From Saccharimonas sp963542675 (GTDB lineage: Bacteria > Patescibacteriota > Saccharimonadia > Saccharimonadales > Saccharimonadaceae): a stretch of 56,824 bases of DNA. Shown here one piece after another: positions 17,949 through 25,821 of the stretch. The notes under the pieces were generated by a model. It did not search any database. It was not told where the DNA came from and worked only from the letters and a program-made list of their open reading frames with translations. The first letter of the stretch is position 1, and each line of letters starts with the position of its first letter. The position numbers were made by a program, and so were the translations under genes. Where the stretch lies: assembly GCA_963542675.1 (NCBI GenBank), contig CAUTXC010000005.1, forward strand, positions 1 through 56,824. The letters are read 5' to 3'.

Positions 17949-18917
17949 CTACGACAGAATACCCTGCTCTACCAGCCAACGGTAGTTCCAGCCATCGTTT
18001 GATTCGGTTTTATAGCTCCAGAAAAAGTGTGCATCGGCGCTGGCAAAAGCCGTTTGCTGCGCTAGTATGTAGGCGGTGATGGTCGGCGGAGTCATGGCAA
18101 TGGCGGGCGGCAAAATCGCGCTCCACTCACCAATGATGGTTGGGCGCTGCAACGACTGGTGCATGTGGGTAAATTCATCCACAATACTCGCGTGCTGATC
18201 ATAATCCACCAGCGCCAAGTTGGCCGCCCCAAAGCACTGGTAGTGGTGGATGTCCAGCCAATCACGGGGCTGCGCCCGGCGCCACCGCGGCAGCTGGTAG
18301 GCATCGCTGATAATAATGCGCGTTGTGGCCGGCACAATACGGCGCAACCGGCCAGTTGTGCGGCGCGACCACAGCCGTAGCAGCCAGTGCTGCAGCCAGT
18401 TTTTGGTAAAGGGCTCGTTCAGCAGCTCAATCCCCCAGAGCTGCGGGCTTGTACTATAGCGCTCGGCAAGCTGCACAAGAATACGGCGGGTTGCACGGCG
18501 GTTTTTGGCCTGGTACCACCCCGTCTGCGGCATGCGGTCACCACTCCCACTGTGGTCACCCAAGTTCTGTGCGCCAGGCGCCGCGTGTAAATCAAGCAAG
18601 ACACGCATATGATATTTTTTTGCCATCGCAAAGCACCAGTCCAGCTGCTTGGTAGCCTCGAGGTAACCATCCTGGCTTTCTAGCACCCAGTAACCAACTG
18701 GCACACGCAGCGCCTCGATACCGTGCGCATGCAGCCAGGCAAAGTCCGCTTCGGTCATAAATTCTTGCCGGTGCCTAGCAATGCGCTCCGGGCCGTTTGG
18801 TTGCATCATCAGCTGATGCTCGTTGCTCGCGTCTGTATCCGCAAAGACCGACGGCGTCATCCAGCGCTCAAGCACCAGCCATCCACCCAAGTTAACACCG
18901 CGTAATGGTTTATGCAT
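17949..18917 (-). CDS. Glycoside hydrolase family 5 protein (exo-beta-1,3-glucanase-like)
   Basis: 322 aa TIM-barrel hydrolase. RGVNLGGWLVLERWMTPSVF at the N-terminus, LRVPVGYW, LLDLHAAPGAQN, the acid/base Glu168 in LLNEPF, IHHYQ, and the nucleophile Glu264 in IIGEWS follow the GH5 subfamily that contains fungal exo-1,3-beta-glucanases (EXG1-like). There is no signal peptide, so as read it stays in the cytoplasm, unlike the secreted fungal enzymes; it may process imported or stored beta-glucan. TATAAT (18930-18925) lies seven bases before the ATG, so the start is firm and the absence of a signal is not a start-choice error. Confidence 0.88.
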   Translation of the reverse strand: MHKPLRGVNLGGWLVLERWMTPSVFADTDASNEHQLMMQPNGPERIARHRQEFMTEADFAWLHAHGIEALRVPVGYWVLESQDGYLEATKQLDWCFAMAKKYHMRVLLDLHAAPGAQNLGDHSGSGDRMPQTGWYQAKNRRATRRILVQLAERYSTSPQLWGIELLNEPFTKNWLQHWLLRLWSRRTTGRLRRIVPATTRIIISDAYQLPRWRRAQPRDWLDIHHYQCFGAANLALVDYDQHASIVDEFTHMHQSLQRPTIIGEWSAILPPAIAMTPPTITAYILAQQTAFASADAHFFWSYKTESNDGWNYRWLVEQGILS

Positions 18918-19035
18918 ATGCTTTATTATACCAGTGCAGAAGCCAGGCCACAGGCAGAAGGGTGTTACAAGTACATTGCAGTATGGCGCGCCTCGGGTGT
19001 TTTGCCTAGTAAATACACATCTATAGTATATAAAA

Positions 19036-19053
19036 ATGGCTCCAAAGAGCCAT
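19036..19053 (-). terminator. Rho-independent terminator of tRNA-Glu
   Basis: On the minus strand, stem ATGGCTC/GAGCCAT with a 4-nt loop followed by TTTTTAT. Confidence 0.8.
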
Positions 19054-19065
19054 GTGATAAATCCG

Positions 19066-19140
19066 TGGTGACCTCACCGGGAATCGAACCCGGGTTGCTG
19101 GGATGAGAACCCAGTGTCCTAACCGCTAGACGATGAGGCC
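19066..19140 (-). tRNA. tRNA-Glu(CTC)
   Basis: 75 nt with encoded CCA. Acceptor GGCCTCA pairs with TGAGGTC, discriminator A; anticodon stem CTGGG/CCCAG with loop TTCTCAT. Confidence 0.95.
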
Positions 19141-19443
19141 GCCTAGTCACTATAGCAAAAAAATCGACACTTGTCTAGCGATAATGTTGTAAAAAAGGCT
19201 TGACATGCCATAATCATGATGCTAAACTGATCGTGTCATGCACATGCATGGTGGAGACAACTAACACAAACAGCACGCGATACAGCTAGAGCAAGCCAAC
19301 GTACGGTGCACCCACACTGTATTTACTGGGAGTTTGCCATAGGCTATACTTGTGCAATTTTACATGTTTGGCACCCGTGCGAGAGGTGCCAAGCAAAGGA
19401 GGACTCCTTGGGTATCTTACCCAGCCCAGGAGATGTGCGATTT
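19141..19443. other. Intergenic region with promoter-like elements on the plus strand
   Basis: Contains TTGACA (19200-19205), a 17-bp spacer and an extended -10 TGC-TAAACT (19220-19228), and a second pair TTTACT/17 bp/TATACT ending at 19350. Both point rightwards towards the 3' end of the histidine kinase, where no plus-strand gene exists. See the ncRNA candidate. Confidence 0.45.
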
Positions 19444-19475
19444 TCACTTCCCACGCGGGGAGTGATTTTCGTTTG
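19357..19475 (+). ncRNA. Candidate structured small RNA, antisense to the kinase 3' end
   Basis: Starts after the -10 TATACT at 19345-19350. Successive hairpins: GGCACC/GGTGCC with a 9-nt loop, CTCCT/AGGAG enclosing GGGTA/TACCC, and CACTTCCC-ACGC-GGGGAGTG followed by ATTTTCGTTT as a possible terminator. The last hairpin lies over the final codons of the kinase gene on the other strand. No known RNA family is recognised. It could instead be a long 3' structure of the kinase mRNA. Confidence 0.3.
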
Positions 19476-20754
19476 GCGAAATACTCTGGTGCGGCGCGAG
19501 GCGATCGATCGGCAGACGGAAACCAAAGGTGCTACCCTGCCCCTCCCGCGAATGAAAGATTAGTTCGCCATGGTGCCCCAGCACGATCTTCTTTGCTAAA
19601 AATAGCCCAATCCCTGTACCATCGGGCCGCTGCAGCTGGGCATTATGCGCCCGGAAGAACTTCGTAAAGATCTTGCGCTGCTCACCCTGCGGCACTCCAA
19701 TGCCATGGTCTTGCACCGTGCACACCACCCAGCCGTCCTTGCGGTAGAGTCGTACCGTAATAACATCTGCACCAGGCGAATAGTAAATGGCATTATCAAT
19801 ATAATTAACGATGACTTGCCGGAGTTTATTCTCGTCGATTAGCAGAGGTGGTATAACCCCACGCGGTCGATAATCCACCCGCAAATGGTGGCGCTCAGCA
19901 ATGAGCTGGATAGACTCGATACTCTGTGCCACCAGCGCGGCAACATCGCCTAGGCGGAAGTCAATTGTGAAGTTGCCAGTGCGGATGCGCGACACATTAA
20001 GGAAGTTGCCAATCAGCTGCACCATTCGCTCGCTACTCGTAAAAGCTTCAGTAAGGAAAGTGCGCTGCGTGGCATTAATCTCACCAGCGTCACCCTCCAG
20101 CACCATTGATATATAACCCTTCACACTAGTGAGCGGTGTACGCAGCTGGTGGCTCGCCATACTGACAAACTCATCCTTCGCGGCATCGAGTTCGCGCAGG
20201 CGGCGGTTAGAAGCGCGCAGTTGGCGCGTTGCGTGGTCTACCGCTTGGGTGAGCTGCTGCTGGAACTGCTGCGTGGTATTGTGGCACTGCTGCGCCATCA
20301 GCGTCACTGCACATTGCTGGGCTATCATTGCAAGAGCGGCTCGCTGCGCAGTAGTATAAGTAGCTCGCTCAGCTGGCGGGCCCAGCACGATATATCCACA
20401 GTGATTGCCCTGCCACACCAGCCGCAGCACTACAGCAATGTTGTAACGACGAAGTGCGTGGCGCTTGGGTAGCATGGCAGTCATTGTGCGCACCGTTGCT
20501 TCTTTACATAGCGGCAAGAGTGTGCCAACAGAGGTAGCGCATTCATCTGGCAAGTCAATTAGCGGCGGCGCTCCATCCACCATTACCATCACTCCATACC
20601 AAGTCGGTCGGGTAACTGCCCTTAGCGCTGTACGTACCACTGCTACCACTTCTGCAAAGTCGGTCGCACGAGCCAGTGCACTACCCAGTGCTACCAGTGG
20701 CTCGGCTGATATAGGTGTGGTACTTGATTTTAGGTGATTTTGTTCCATTTTCAT
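19444..20754 (-). CDS. Cytoplasmic sensor histidine kinase
   Basis: 436 aa. No membrane segment is present, so sensing is cytoplasmic or via a partner. An N-terminal GAF-like domain (about residues 20-150) is followed by a coiled coil (about 155-190), HisKA with the phospho-acceptor His202 in SMASHQLRTPLT, and HATPase_c with N box NYIDNAIYYS, G1 DHGIGVP and G2 GTGIGLFLAK. It is divergent from the response regulator at 20779, its probable partner. The start at 20754 follows the TATAAT (20772-20767) by 12 bases with a weak AGGTG; a longer upstream reading would run into the regulator gene and is rejected. Confidence 0.92.
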   Translation of the reverse strand: MKMEQNHLKSSTTPISAEPLVALGSALARATDFAEVVAVVRTALRAVTRPTWYGVMVMVDGAPPLIDLPDECATSVGTLLPLCKEATVRTMTAMLPKRHALRRYNIAVVLRLVWQGNHCGYIVLGPPAERATYTTAQRAALAMIAQQCAVTLMAQQCHNTTQQFQQQLTQAVDHATRQLRASNRRLRELDAAKDEFVSMASHQLRTPLTSVKGYISMVLEGDAGEINATQRTFLTEAFTSSERMVQLIGNFLNVSRIRTGNFTIDFRLGDVAALVAQSIESIQLIAERHHLRVDYRPRGVIPPLLIDENKLRQVIVNYIDNAIYYSPGADVITVRLYRKDGWVVCTVQDHGIGVPQGEQRKIFTKFFRAHNAQLQRPDGTGIGLFLAKKIVLGHHGELIFHSREGQGSTFGFRLPIDRLAPHQSISPNENHSPRGK

Positions 20755-20765
20755 GCTACACCTGC

Positions 20766-20772
20766 TATTATA
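20766..20772. promoter_or_regulatory. Overlapping divergent -10 boxes of the two-component pair
   Basis: The seven bases CTATTATA(A) supply TATTAT for the regulator (plus strand, seven bases before its ATG) and TATAAT for the kinase (minus strand). The two polymerases cannot be bound at once. Confidence 0.6.
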
Positions 20773-20778
20773 AAGCAA

Positions 20779-21168
20779 ATGGTTAAAATTGCCATCATCG
20801 AAGACGACCAAGCCATCAGCCAAATGTACCGCATGAAGTTCGAAGCGGCTGGCTTTGCGGTGGAAGTTGCAGGCGACGGCAAAGCTGGCATCATGCTCGT
20901 ACAACGGACTCACCCCGATATCATCCTGCTCGACCTCCAGATGCCCCACCTCAATGGTGCCGACACACTCGAGCACATCCGCGCCTACTCATGGGGTAAG
21001 AATATCCCAGTTATCGTCCTCACTAACCTTGGTCACGAAGAAGCTCCCAAAAAGCTCCAACACCTCGGCGTCCACAGCTACATTGTCAAAGCCGAGCTCA
21101 CCCCCAGCCAAGTCGTCAAGCGAGTAGAGGAGGCTTTGACGGAGTGTGGGATGATAACGGAACAGTAA
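20779..21168 (+). CDS. Single-domain response regulator (CheY-like)
   Basis: 129 aa REC domain only. Acidic pocket IIEDDQ (Glu8, Asp9, Asp10), phospho-acceptor Asp52 in LLDLQMP, Thr in VIVLTN, Lys in YIVKAE. There is no output domain, so it must act by protein contact. The longer reading from 20734 would overlap the kinase start; the leaderless promoter supports 20779. Divergent partner of the kinase at 20754. Confidence 0.93.
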   Translation: MVKIAIIEDDQAISQMYRMKFEAAGFAVEVAGDGKAGIMLVQRTHPDIILLDLQMPHLNGADTLEHIRAYSWGKNIPVIVLTNLGHEEAPKKLQHLGVHSYIVKAELTPSQVVKRVEEALTECGMITEQ

Positions 21169-21180
21169 CAAACTAAACTA

Positions 21181-21906
21181 CTAGTGAAGCCACCAACACC
21201 GTTCGGCGGCCAACTCGTCAAGTTGAAAACCATCAAATTGCAAGCCCCGGAGTCGTGGCAGTAAAGGACGTATCTGTTCATCAAAAGCCGCGAGCTGTGT
21301 GCGGTAGTCTTGCAGCTGCTGTATTTGCTCCGCGTCTGTTAGCAGTCCTTTGTCGACAAACCACTCGAGTGTTGCAAGCACGTTATGTACACGATCGAAC
21401 TCATCAGAATAGCTATTGTAATGGAACCACTCGTAGTCTTCACGAAGCCATTCTACTGAATCTTGACTCATGTCCTTGGCAAGGCGAGGAAGTGCTGTTT
21501 CGGTGGCATACTCCATCGTATGACGAACAGCATCTCGGCAGAATTCTGTATTGATTGTAGGTTTCAGAATTTCGACAATGATGTCTGCGCCGTCGCGCAA
21601 TGACTGTGCATCGAAGGTATCGGGAGCTCGGGGTGCTACATCGTCATTTAGGCGTTCAGTCCGTTCTTTATACTCCAGGCAGTACGATAGCGCATCGATA
21701 TAATGCTCACGCGCCATCGGTTCACCTTCTTCGTACTCAAGTACTGAAAAGTAACTCGCTCCATAGGCTAAGGTGAACAGTTGTAGCACTTCTTGATAGA
21801 CAGGGTCGTCGCACGAGTTCTTAGATTTGACGACAGTGTTTTTGAACCATTCATCGGGAACAAGTCCAGATTCACTTGTCCATTTTTGATATAGTATGCT
21901 CGGCAT
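21181..21906 (-). CDS. Hypothetical helical protein
   Basis: 241 aa, acidic, soluble and mostly helical, with Trp/Tyr-rich helices (VEWLREDYEWFHYNSYSDEF). No family is recognised; its style resembles the 536-aa protein at 15112. The stop lies 12 bp from the regulator stop (convergent). The ATG at 21906 has GGAGG six bases upstream, so this gene uses a leader. The promoter is probably TTACAT/16 bp/TAGAAT on the minus strand, overlapped by the inverted repeat at 21973. Confidence 0.6.
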   Translation of the reverse strand: MPSILYQKWTSESGLVPDEWFKNTVVKSKNSCDDPVYQEVLQLFTLAYGASYFSVLEYEEGEPMAREHYIDALSYCLEYKERTERLNDDVAPRAPDTFDAQSLRDGADIIVEILKPTINTEFCRDAVRHTMEYATETALPRLAKDMSQDSVEWLREDYEWFHYNSYSDEFDRVHNVLATLEWFVDKGLLTDAEQIQQLQDYRTQLAAFDEQIRPLLPRLRGLQFDGFQLDELAAERCWWLH

Positions 21907-22257
21907 TTTTACCTCCATTGTTTTCAAAGATCTTTTATTATTTTACTTAATTCTACCACATCATTTTCCCTATGTAATTACAAAATTACAACCTATCAAC
22001 AATAACTAGGCCACACATTCGTCAGCAATCATACGAACTAATAACTACACTTGGTGTATATATTGTCTTTGTGAATCACCCTGTCCGACAGCCTCTCATC
22101 ATCCCCTACCCCATCTCTATACTATGTGACGCGTATATTATGTTAAGCCTCTTATCCGCTTTTTGACATTACAATCATGCAGGCCTTGTGCTACCAATCT
22201 CACAAATTGGGGCCGGTTTGTCTTCTCATGCCAGTGGTGGTACAATAGAGGCAGCAC
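21907..22257. other. AT-rich intergenic region with promoter and inverted repeat
   Basis: Contains the promoter of the hypothetical gene on the minus strand and, at the right end, the tRNA-Arg promoter (TACAAT 22241-22246). Apart from the inverted repeat at 21973 nothing else is recognisable. Confidence 0.4.
21973..21990. promoter_or_regulatory. Inverted repeat TGTAATT-N4-AATTACA, possible operator
   Basis: Perfect 7-bp arms with a 4-bp spacer, overlapping the putative -35 (TTACAT) of the gene at 21906. Operator role is inferred from position only. Confidence 0.35.
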
Positions 22258-22334
22258 GCACCCGTAGCTCAGCGGATTAGAGTACTTGGCTTCGAACCAA
22301 GTGGTCGCAGGTTCGAATCCTGCCGGGTGTACCA
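22258..22334 (+). tRNA. tRNA-Arg(TCG)
   Basis: 77 nt with encoded CCA. Acceptor GCACCCG/CGGGTGT, anticodon stem CTTGG/CCAAG with loop CTTCGAA. Promoter -10 TACAAT at 22241. Confidence 0.93.
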
Positions 22335-22350
22335 ACTTTGTTCTATATAT

Positions 22351-22372
22351 CCCAGCATGCTCTGGGGTTTTT
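22351..22372 (+). terminator. Terminator after tRNA-Arg(TCG)
   Basis: CCCAG/CTGGG stem with a 6-nt loop followed by GTTTTTAT. Confidence 0.75.
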
Positions 22373-22416
22373 ATATGGCGCTATTTGCTATTCATTTTGT
22401 GGCCGCACCATACAAA

Positions 22417-22446
22417 AAAAGGGTTAGCACACCGCTAGCCCCTTTT
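22417..22446 (-). terminator. Terminator of the TM2-like gene
   Basis: On the minus strand, AAAAGGGGCTAGC pairs with GCTAACCCTTTT around a 5-nt loop (one wobble), followed by a T run. Confidence 0.75.
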
Positions 22447-22470
22447 GTTACACTATCACCACAATAGCTA

Positions 22471-23022
22471 TTAGCGAGGATAATAGTATGTCGATGACCG
22501 CATTGGCCTAGTTGTGTTTGTTGTGTCCCACAGCACAACCACCCCAGCTGCCAGCAAGATCAAGAAGACAACAATCGCCACTGCTGCTAAGACAAGACCA
22601 ACAATGTAGGCGATCTTAAGCCCTTGCGCCCACGTCTTGTCGCGCTCGGTTGCAACATATGGCGTACCATTTGCATCTGCTGTGGTACTCGTCAGCAAGA
22701 AGAAGTCGACGATACCCCAGACAGACAAGACAGACAGCCCCAACAGCGAAACAATATTAACATACGGCACAGCTGATGTTACCGTACAGCCCACTGCAAT
22801 CCAAAAGCGGATCTTGCCTAGCTCGTCGCCACGGTACCAACGAGCCAAGCCGTACTGCCCCATAAACGCAGCGAGGGCGACAACCGCCAAGTAGTTGCGC
22901 GGTGAGGTATCAACCGGCGCAGGCGCAGTGGCTGGTACTGCTGGTTGGCTGGCAGCTGGAGCTGTGTGCGATGCTACCTCAGTTGGTGGTGTTGGTTGTG
23001 CTGTAGGTTGTTCATTTGCCAT
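22471..23022 (-). CDS. TM2-domain-like membrane protein
   Basis: 183 aa. The first 45 residues are Ala/Pro/Thr-rich and disordered. Then NYLAVVALAAFMGQYGLARWYRG, a second helix ending in WGIVDFFLL and a third long C-terminal helix (about 135-165) follow. The first pair, with the short turn containing G-ARWY and the WGIVDF motif, is the TM2 domain pattern of unknown function. The start at 23022 has GGGAG upstream; a longer reading has no support. Confidence 0.7.
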   Translation of the reverse strand: MANEQPTAQPTPPTEVASHTAPAASQPAVPATAPAPVDTSPRNYLAVVALAAFMGQYGLARWYRGDELGKIRFWIAVGCTVTSAVPYVNIVSLLGLSVLSVWGIVDFFLLTSTTADANGTPYVATERDKTWAQGLKIAYIVGLVLAAVAIVVFLILLAAGVVVLWDTTNTTRPMRSSTYYYPR

Positions 23023-23198
23023 TGCTATTCTCCCGATTAAACTCTCTTGCCCCATGGTAATGCGTTTTTGGCAAAAAGACAAGCAAACGCACACGCCGCA
23101 GCAAAAGAGCTTTTTAATTCACCTCGCCGCCTCTTGACAGAACCCCGGGCTATCCGCTATAGTAAAAGGGCTTTGCACGGGTAGTGCAGACACGACAT

Positions 23199-23275
23199 GG
23201 GCCAGTAGCTCAGCTGGTTAGAGCACCTGCCTCTTAAGCAGGGTGTCGAGGGTTCGAGCCCCTCCTGGCCCTCCA
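23199..23275 (+). tRNA. tRNA-Lys(CTT)
   Basis: 77 nt with encoded CCA. Acceptor GGGCCAG/CTGGCCC; anticodon stem CCTGC/GCAGG with loop CTCTTAA. Confidence 0.93.
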
Positions 23276-23283
23276 TAGTATGT

Positions 23284-23307
23284 AGTCCTCGGTATTGCCG
23301 GAGGACT
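23284..23307 (+). terminator. Terminator-like hairpin after tRNA-Lys
   Basis: AGTCCTC/GAGGACT, 7-bp stem, 10-nt loop, followed by GTTTG. The T run is weak. Confidence 0.5.
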
Positions 23308-23368
23308 GTTTGCTATAGAGACATCTATCACTAGTATTAACCATATATTTACGAAAGGATTACGCCTT

Positions 23369-24199
23369 ATGCCTACTTCATCACTCAACGGCCGCGAGCT
23401 CGCAAGTTTCATCAAGCAGCGCCAAGCCCGCCAAGTACGCCACCTACGCCAAGCGCATGGCATCACCCCCAAGCTGCTCATTATCACCCCGCTTAACGCA
23501 TCGGGGCCAATCAATGCCTACGTGCGCTACAAGCAAGCCTATGCTGCTGATATCCTCGTTGAGACAGAGGTAGCGCCAACCGCCGAGGCAGATATGCCAG
23601 GTATAATCGACCGAGCAAACAACGACCCACACATCCACGGTATTATCGTCCAATTGCCGCTCAACGACTCATCGCAAACAGACGCCATCGTGCAGCGCAT
23701 CTCTCCCGCTAAGGACGTCGATGGCCTGAGTGGCCCGCAAGCCGCCTATACGCCAGCAACAGCGCAAGCGATCGATTGGCTACTGGCAGGTTACAACATT
23801 AGCCTCGATGATAAGCAGCTCGCCATCATCGGGCGAGGGCGGCTAGTGGGCGCACCACTGGAGCGGCTGTGGCGCGACCGCGGCTTGACGGTAACAGTGT
23901 GCGACCGCCAAACACCTAATACTACAGAGATCATCGCTGCAAGTGACGTCATCGTCACCGCTACTGGCCAGCCCCATCTCATTACAGCGGATATGGTCAA
24001 AGCAGGTGCAGTGGTCGTCGATGCTGGCACAGCGAGCGAAGGCGGTGTTATCGTTGGCGATGTCGACCCAAGCGTGCGCGAGCGCAGCGATGTCACCCTC
24101 ACCCCAGAAAAAGGCGGCGTTGGCCCTCTCACCATCGCCGTGATGATCGACCACGTTATCCAGGCAGCGCAGGCAACAGTTGAGTCTAGCAAGAAGTAG
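23369..24199 (+). CDS. folD: Bifunctional methylenetetrahydrofolate dehydrogenase/cyclohydrolase
   Basis: 276 aa cytosolic enzyme interconverting 5,10-methylene-THF and 10-formyl-THF with NADP. Visible: the Y-x3-K active-site pair in YVRYK, GIIVQLPL, PAKDVDG, the nucleotide site IIGRGRLVGAPL, and the C-terminal GGVGPLTIAVMIDH. The usual TPVPGGVGPMT reads TPEKGGVGPLT. It works with GlyA, also in this window. The ATG has AAAGGA about 11 bases upstream. Confidence 0.95.
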   Translation: MPTSSLNGRELASFIKQRQARQVRHLRQAHGITPKLLIITPLNASGPINAYVRYKQAYAADILVETEVAPTAEADMPGIIDRANNDPHIHGIIVQLPLNDSSQTDAIVQRISPAKDVDGLSGPQAAYTPATAQAIDWLLAGYNISLDDKQLAIIGRGRLVGAPLERLWRDRGLTVTVCDRQTPNTTEIIAASDVIVTATGQPHLITADMVKAGAVVVDAGTASEGGVIVGDVDPSVRERSDVTLTPEKGGVGPLTIAVMIDHVIQAAQATVESSKK

Positions 24200-24428
24200 C
24201 CATTGCTGAGCTCTGCGGCCTAGCCGAATTTGCCTCATCGCTCTCTCGTGTTGCTATTATCGGTACGCAGTCTCTTTGTTCGTTTATATTATAAGGGCTA
24301 GCCCTGCTCTTGGATATACTCCTTATAAATACCTCAATCTACCGGCTTCGGTAGTATCGTCGCTTGCAATATGTTTAAAACCTCTGGGTGGCGTCGTTTT
24401 TTATTATACAGATTCAGGCTGGATCGGC

Positions 24429-24463
24429 TTGCAGATATATATCATGGGTGATATATTATACCT
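24429..24463 (+). promoter_or_regulatory. murB promoter with inverted-repeat operator
   Basis: -35 TTGCAG (24429-24434), 17-bp spacer, -10 TATATT (24452-24457), six bases to the ATG. The repeat ATATATCA-TGGG-TGATATAT occupies 24437-24456, between the two boxes. The same repeat with the same 4-bp spacing is found at murA. Confidence 0.75.
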
Positions 24464-25492
24464 ATGGATATTCGTACTGACGTTTCACTCAAACCATATT
24501 TGACGATGCAGCTTGGCGGTAACGCTCATACTATGGTCGACCTCTATACCAACGATGATGTCGTGGCGGTGTGCACGATGGCCCGCCAACAGCAGGCTGA
24601 ACTCTTCGTTCTTGGTGGCGGGAGTAACACTCTAGCCCAAGACAGCGGCTTTGCTGGCATTGTGGCGCGCAACCGTATTCCAGGCTTCTCGGTCATTGCT
24701 GAGGATGATGCGTCGACGACGATTACTGTTGGTGCAGGAGAAGTTCTCGATACTATTGTGGCCAAGACAGTGGCCAGTGGTCTGAGTGGCATTGAGGCGC
24801 TATCGGCTATTCCAGGTACAGCAGGCGCTGCGCCAGTGCAAAACGTTGGTGCGTATGGGCAGGAGATTGCCGACACACTCGTCTCGCTCGAGGCATATGA
24901 TCGCCAGCAAGAGCGATTTGTGGTGCTGAGCGCTGCCGACTGCGAGTTTTCGTACCGGCACAGCATTTTCCGGGGCCGCGAGATGGGGCGATATATCATC
25001 ACAAGCATAACGCTCCGCCTACGCAAGGATTTGCCACGACCACCCTTCTACCAAGCCGTTCAAGATTATCTCACCACCCACGCTATAGCAGAGCCTACCC
25101 CGCAAGACATTCGCCGAGCCGTCATGACGATCCGCGCTGGCAAGCTGCCTGACCCTGCCAAGCTCCCCAATACTGGCTCATTCTTCAAAAATGCGATTAT
25201 TTCAAGTAAAGAATTTTCTCAGCTCCAGCAGCACTACCCCACAGTGCCGCACTATGCGCTGGCCGATGGGCGCGTCAAGGTGCCATCGGGCTGGCTCATC
25301 GAGCAAGCGGGGCTCAGAGGCAGTGTCCTCCACGGCATGAAGGTGCATGATAAAAATGCAGTCGTGCTCATCAATCAATCGGCCACCAGCTACCACGATC
25401 TTGCTGCCGCTCGTGAGGAAATTATTCGCTCAGTGGAGGAAAAATTTGGCATCACCATTGTGCAAGAACCGCTAGAAATGCCAGCGGCGTGA
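24464..25492 (+). CDS. murB: UDP-N-acetylenolpyruvoylglucosamine reductase
   Basis: 342 aa FAD enzyme that reduces the MurA product to UDP-MurNAc. FAD-binding motifs: LGGGSNTLAQD, GLSGIEALSAIPGTAGAAPVQN (type I form, as in E. coli) and YRHSIFRG. The substrate-binding serine lies in PNTGSFFKNAI and the catalytic Glu is in the C-terminal region. It is transcribed alone from a leaderless promoter that carries the operator shared with murA. Confidence 0.96.
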   Translation: MDIRTDVSLKPYLTMQLGGNAHTMVDLYTNDDVVAVCTMARQQQAELFVLGGGSNTLAQDSGFAGIVARNRIPGFSVIAEDDASTTITVGAGEVLDTIVAKTVASGLSGIEALSAIPGTAGAAPVQNVGAYGQEIADTLVSLEAYDRQQERFVVLSAADCEFSYRHSIFRGREMGRYIITSITLRLRKDLPRPPFYQAVQDYLTTHAIAEPTPQDIRRAVMTIRAGKLPDPAKLPNTGSFFKNAIISSKEFSQLQQHYPTVPHYALADGRVKVPSGWLIEQAGLRGSVLHGMKVHDKNAVVLINQSATSYHDLAAAREEIIRSVEEKFGITIVQEPLEMPAA

Positions 25493-25821
25493 CGGGTCAC
25501 ATACCATACACTCCCTGTAGATATTTTTGTCTTTTTACCCTTGTTCATCAATAATTTTTGCGATACATATATAGTCAAGAAAGTAAAATTGACTATATAT
25601 TTTTGAGTGTTTGTATCTCACCGCTTTTGCTTGTTCTCAGTCGGCTTTATTCTTTTCTATCGGACGAGCACGAAGTTCATTTCGTCCTACTAGAGAATTC
25701 TTTTCTTATTGCCCCCTATTTGGTGACCTATGGGGTGTAGTCGAAGCAAAGCAAGCCATAATCACTTCGATTCGGCTTCTCACCTCTTGCACTTTTACCC
25801 CAAAACCCTTATGCTAATTGC
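25493..25821. other. Intergenic region with murB terminator and pilin-operon promoter
   Basis: Left part holds the 12-bp inverted repeat at 25567. The right end holds the promoter TTGCAC/17 bp/TATGCT six bases before the pilin ATG. Between them is a T-rich stretch with no gene. Confidence 0.5.
25567..25605 (+). terminator. Strong AT-rich hairpin, probable murB terminator
   Basis: Perfect 12-bp inverted repeat ATATATAGTCAA / TTGACTATATAT with a 10-nt loop, followed by TTTTTG. Confidence 0.6.

Noticed and set aside
17844..18002. 52-codon plus-strand ORF between ybaB and the GH5 gene
   Set aside because: Overlaps the GH5 coding end, with no promoter or ribosome-binding site and unremarkable composition.
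19371..19472. 33-codon ORF inside the small RNA candidate
   Set aside because: Begins at an ATG without a Shine-Dalgarno and without a -10 at the leaderless distance, and codes through the hairpins; probably chance.
24297..24310. Palindrome AGGGCTAGCCCT between folD and murB
   Set aside because: Isolated, not near a promoter and not repeated elsewhere.
24276..24503. Hydrophobic plus-strand ORF before murB
   Set aside because: Runs through the murB promoter and start in another frame; hydrophobicity comes from AT-rich sequence.
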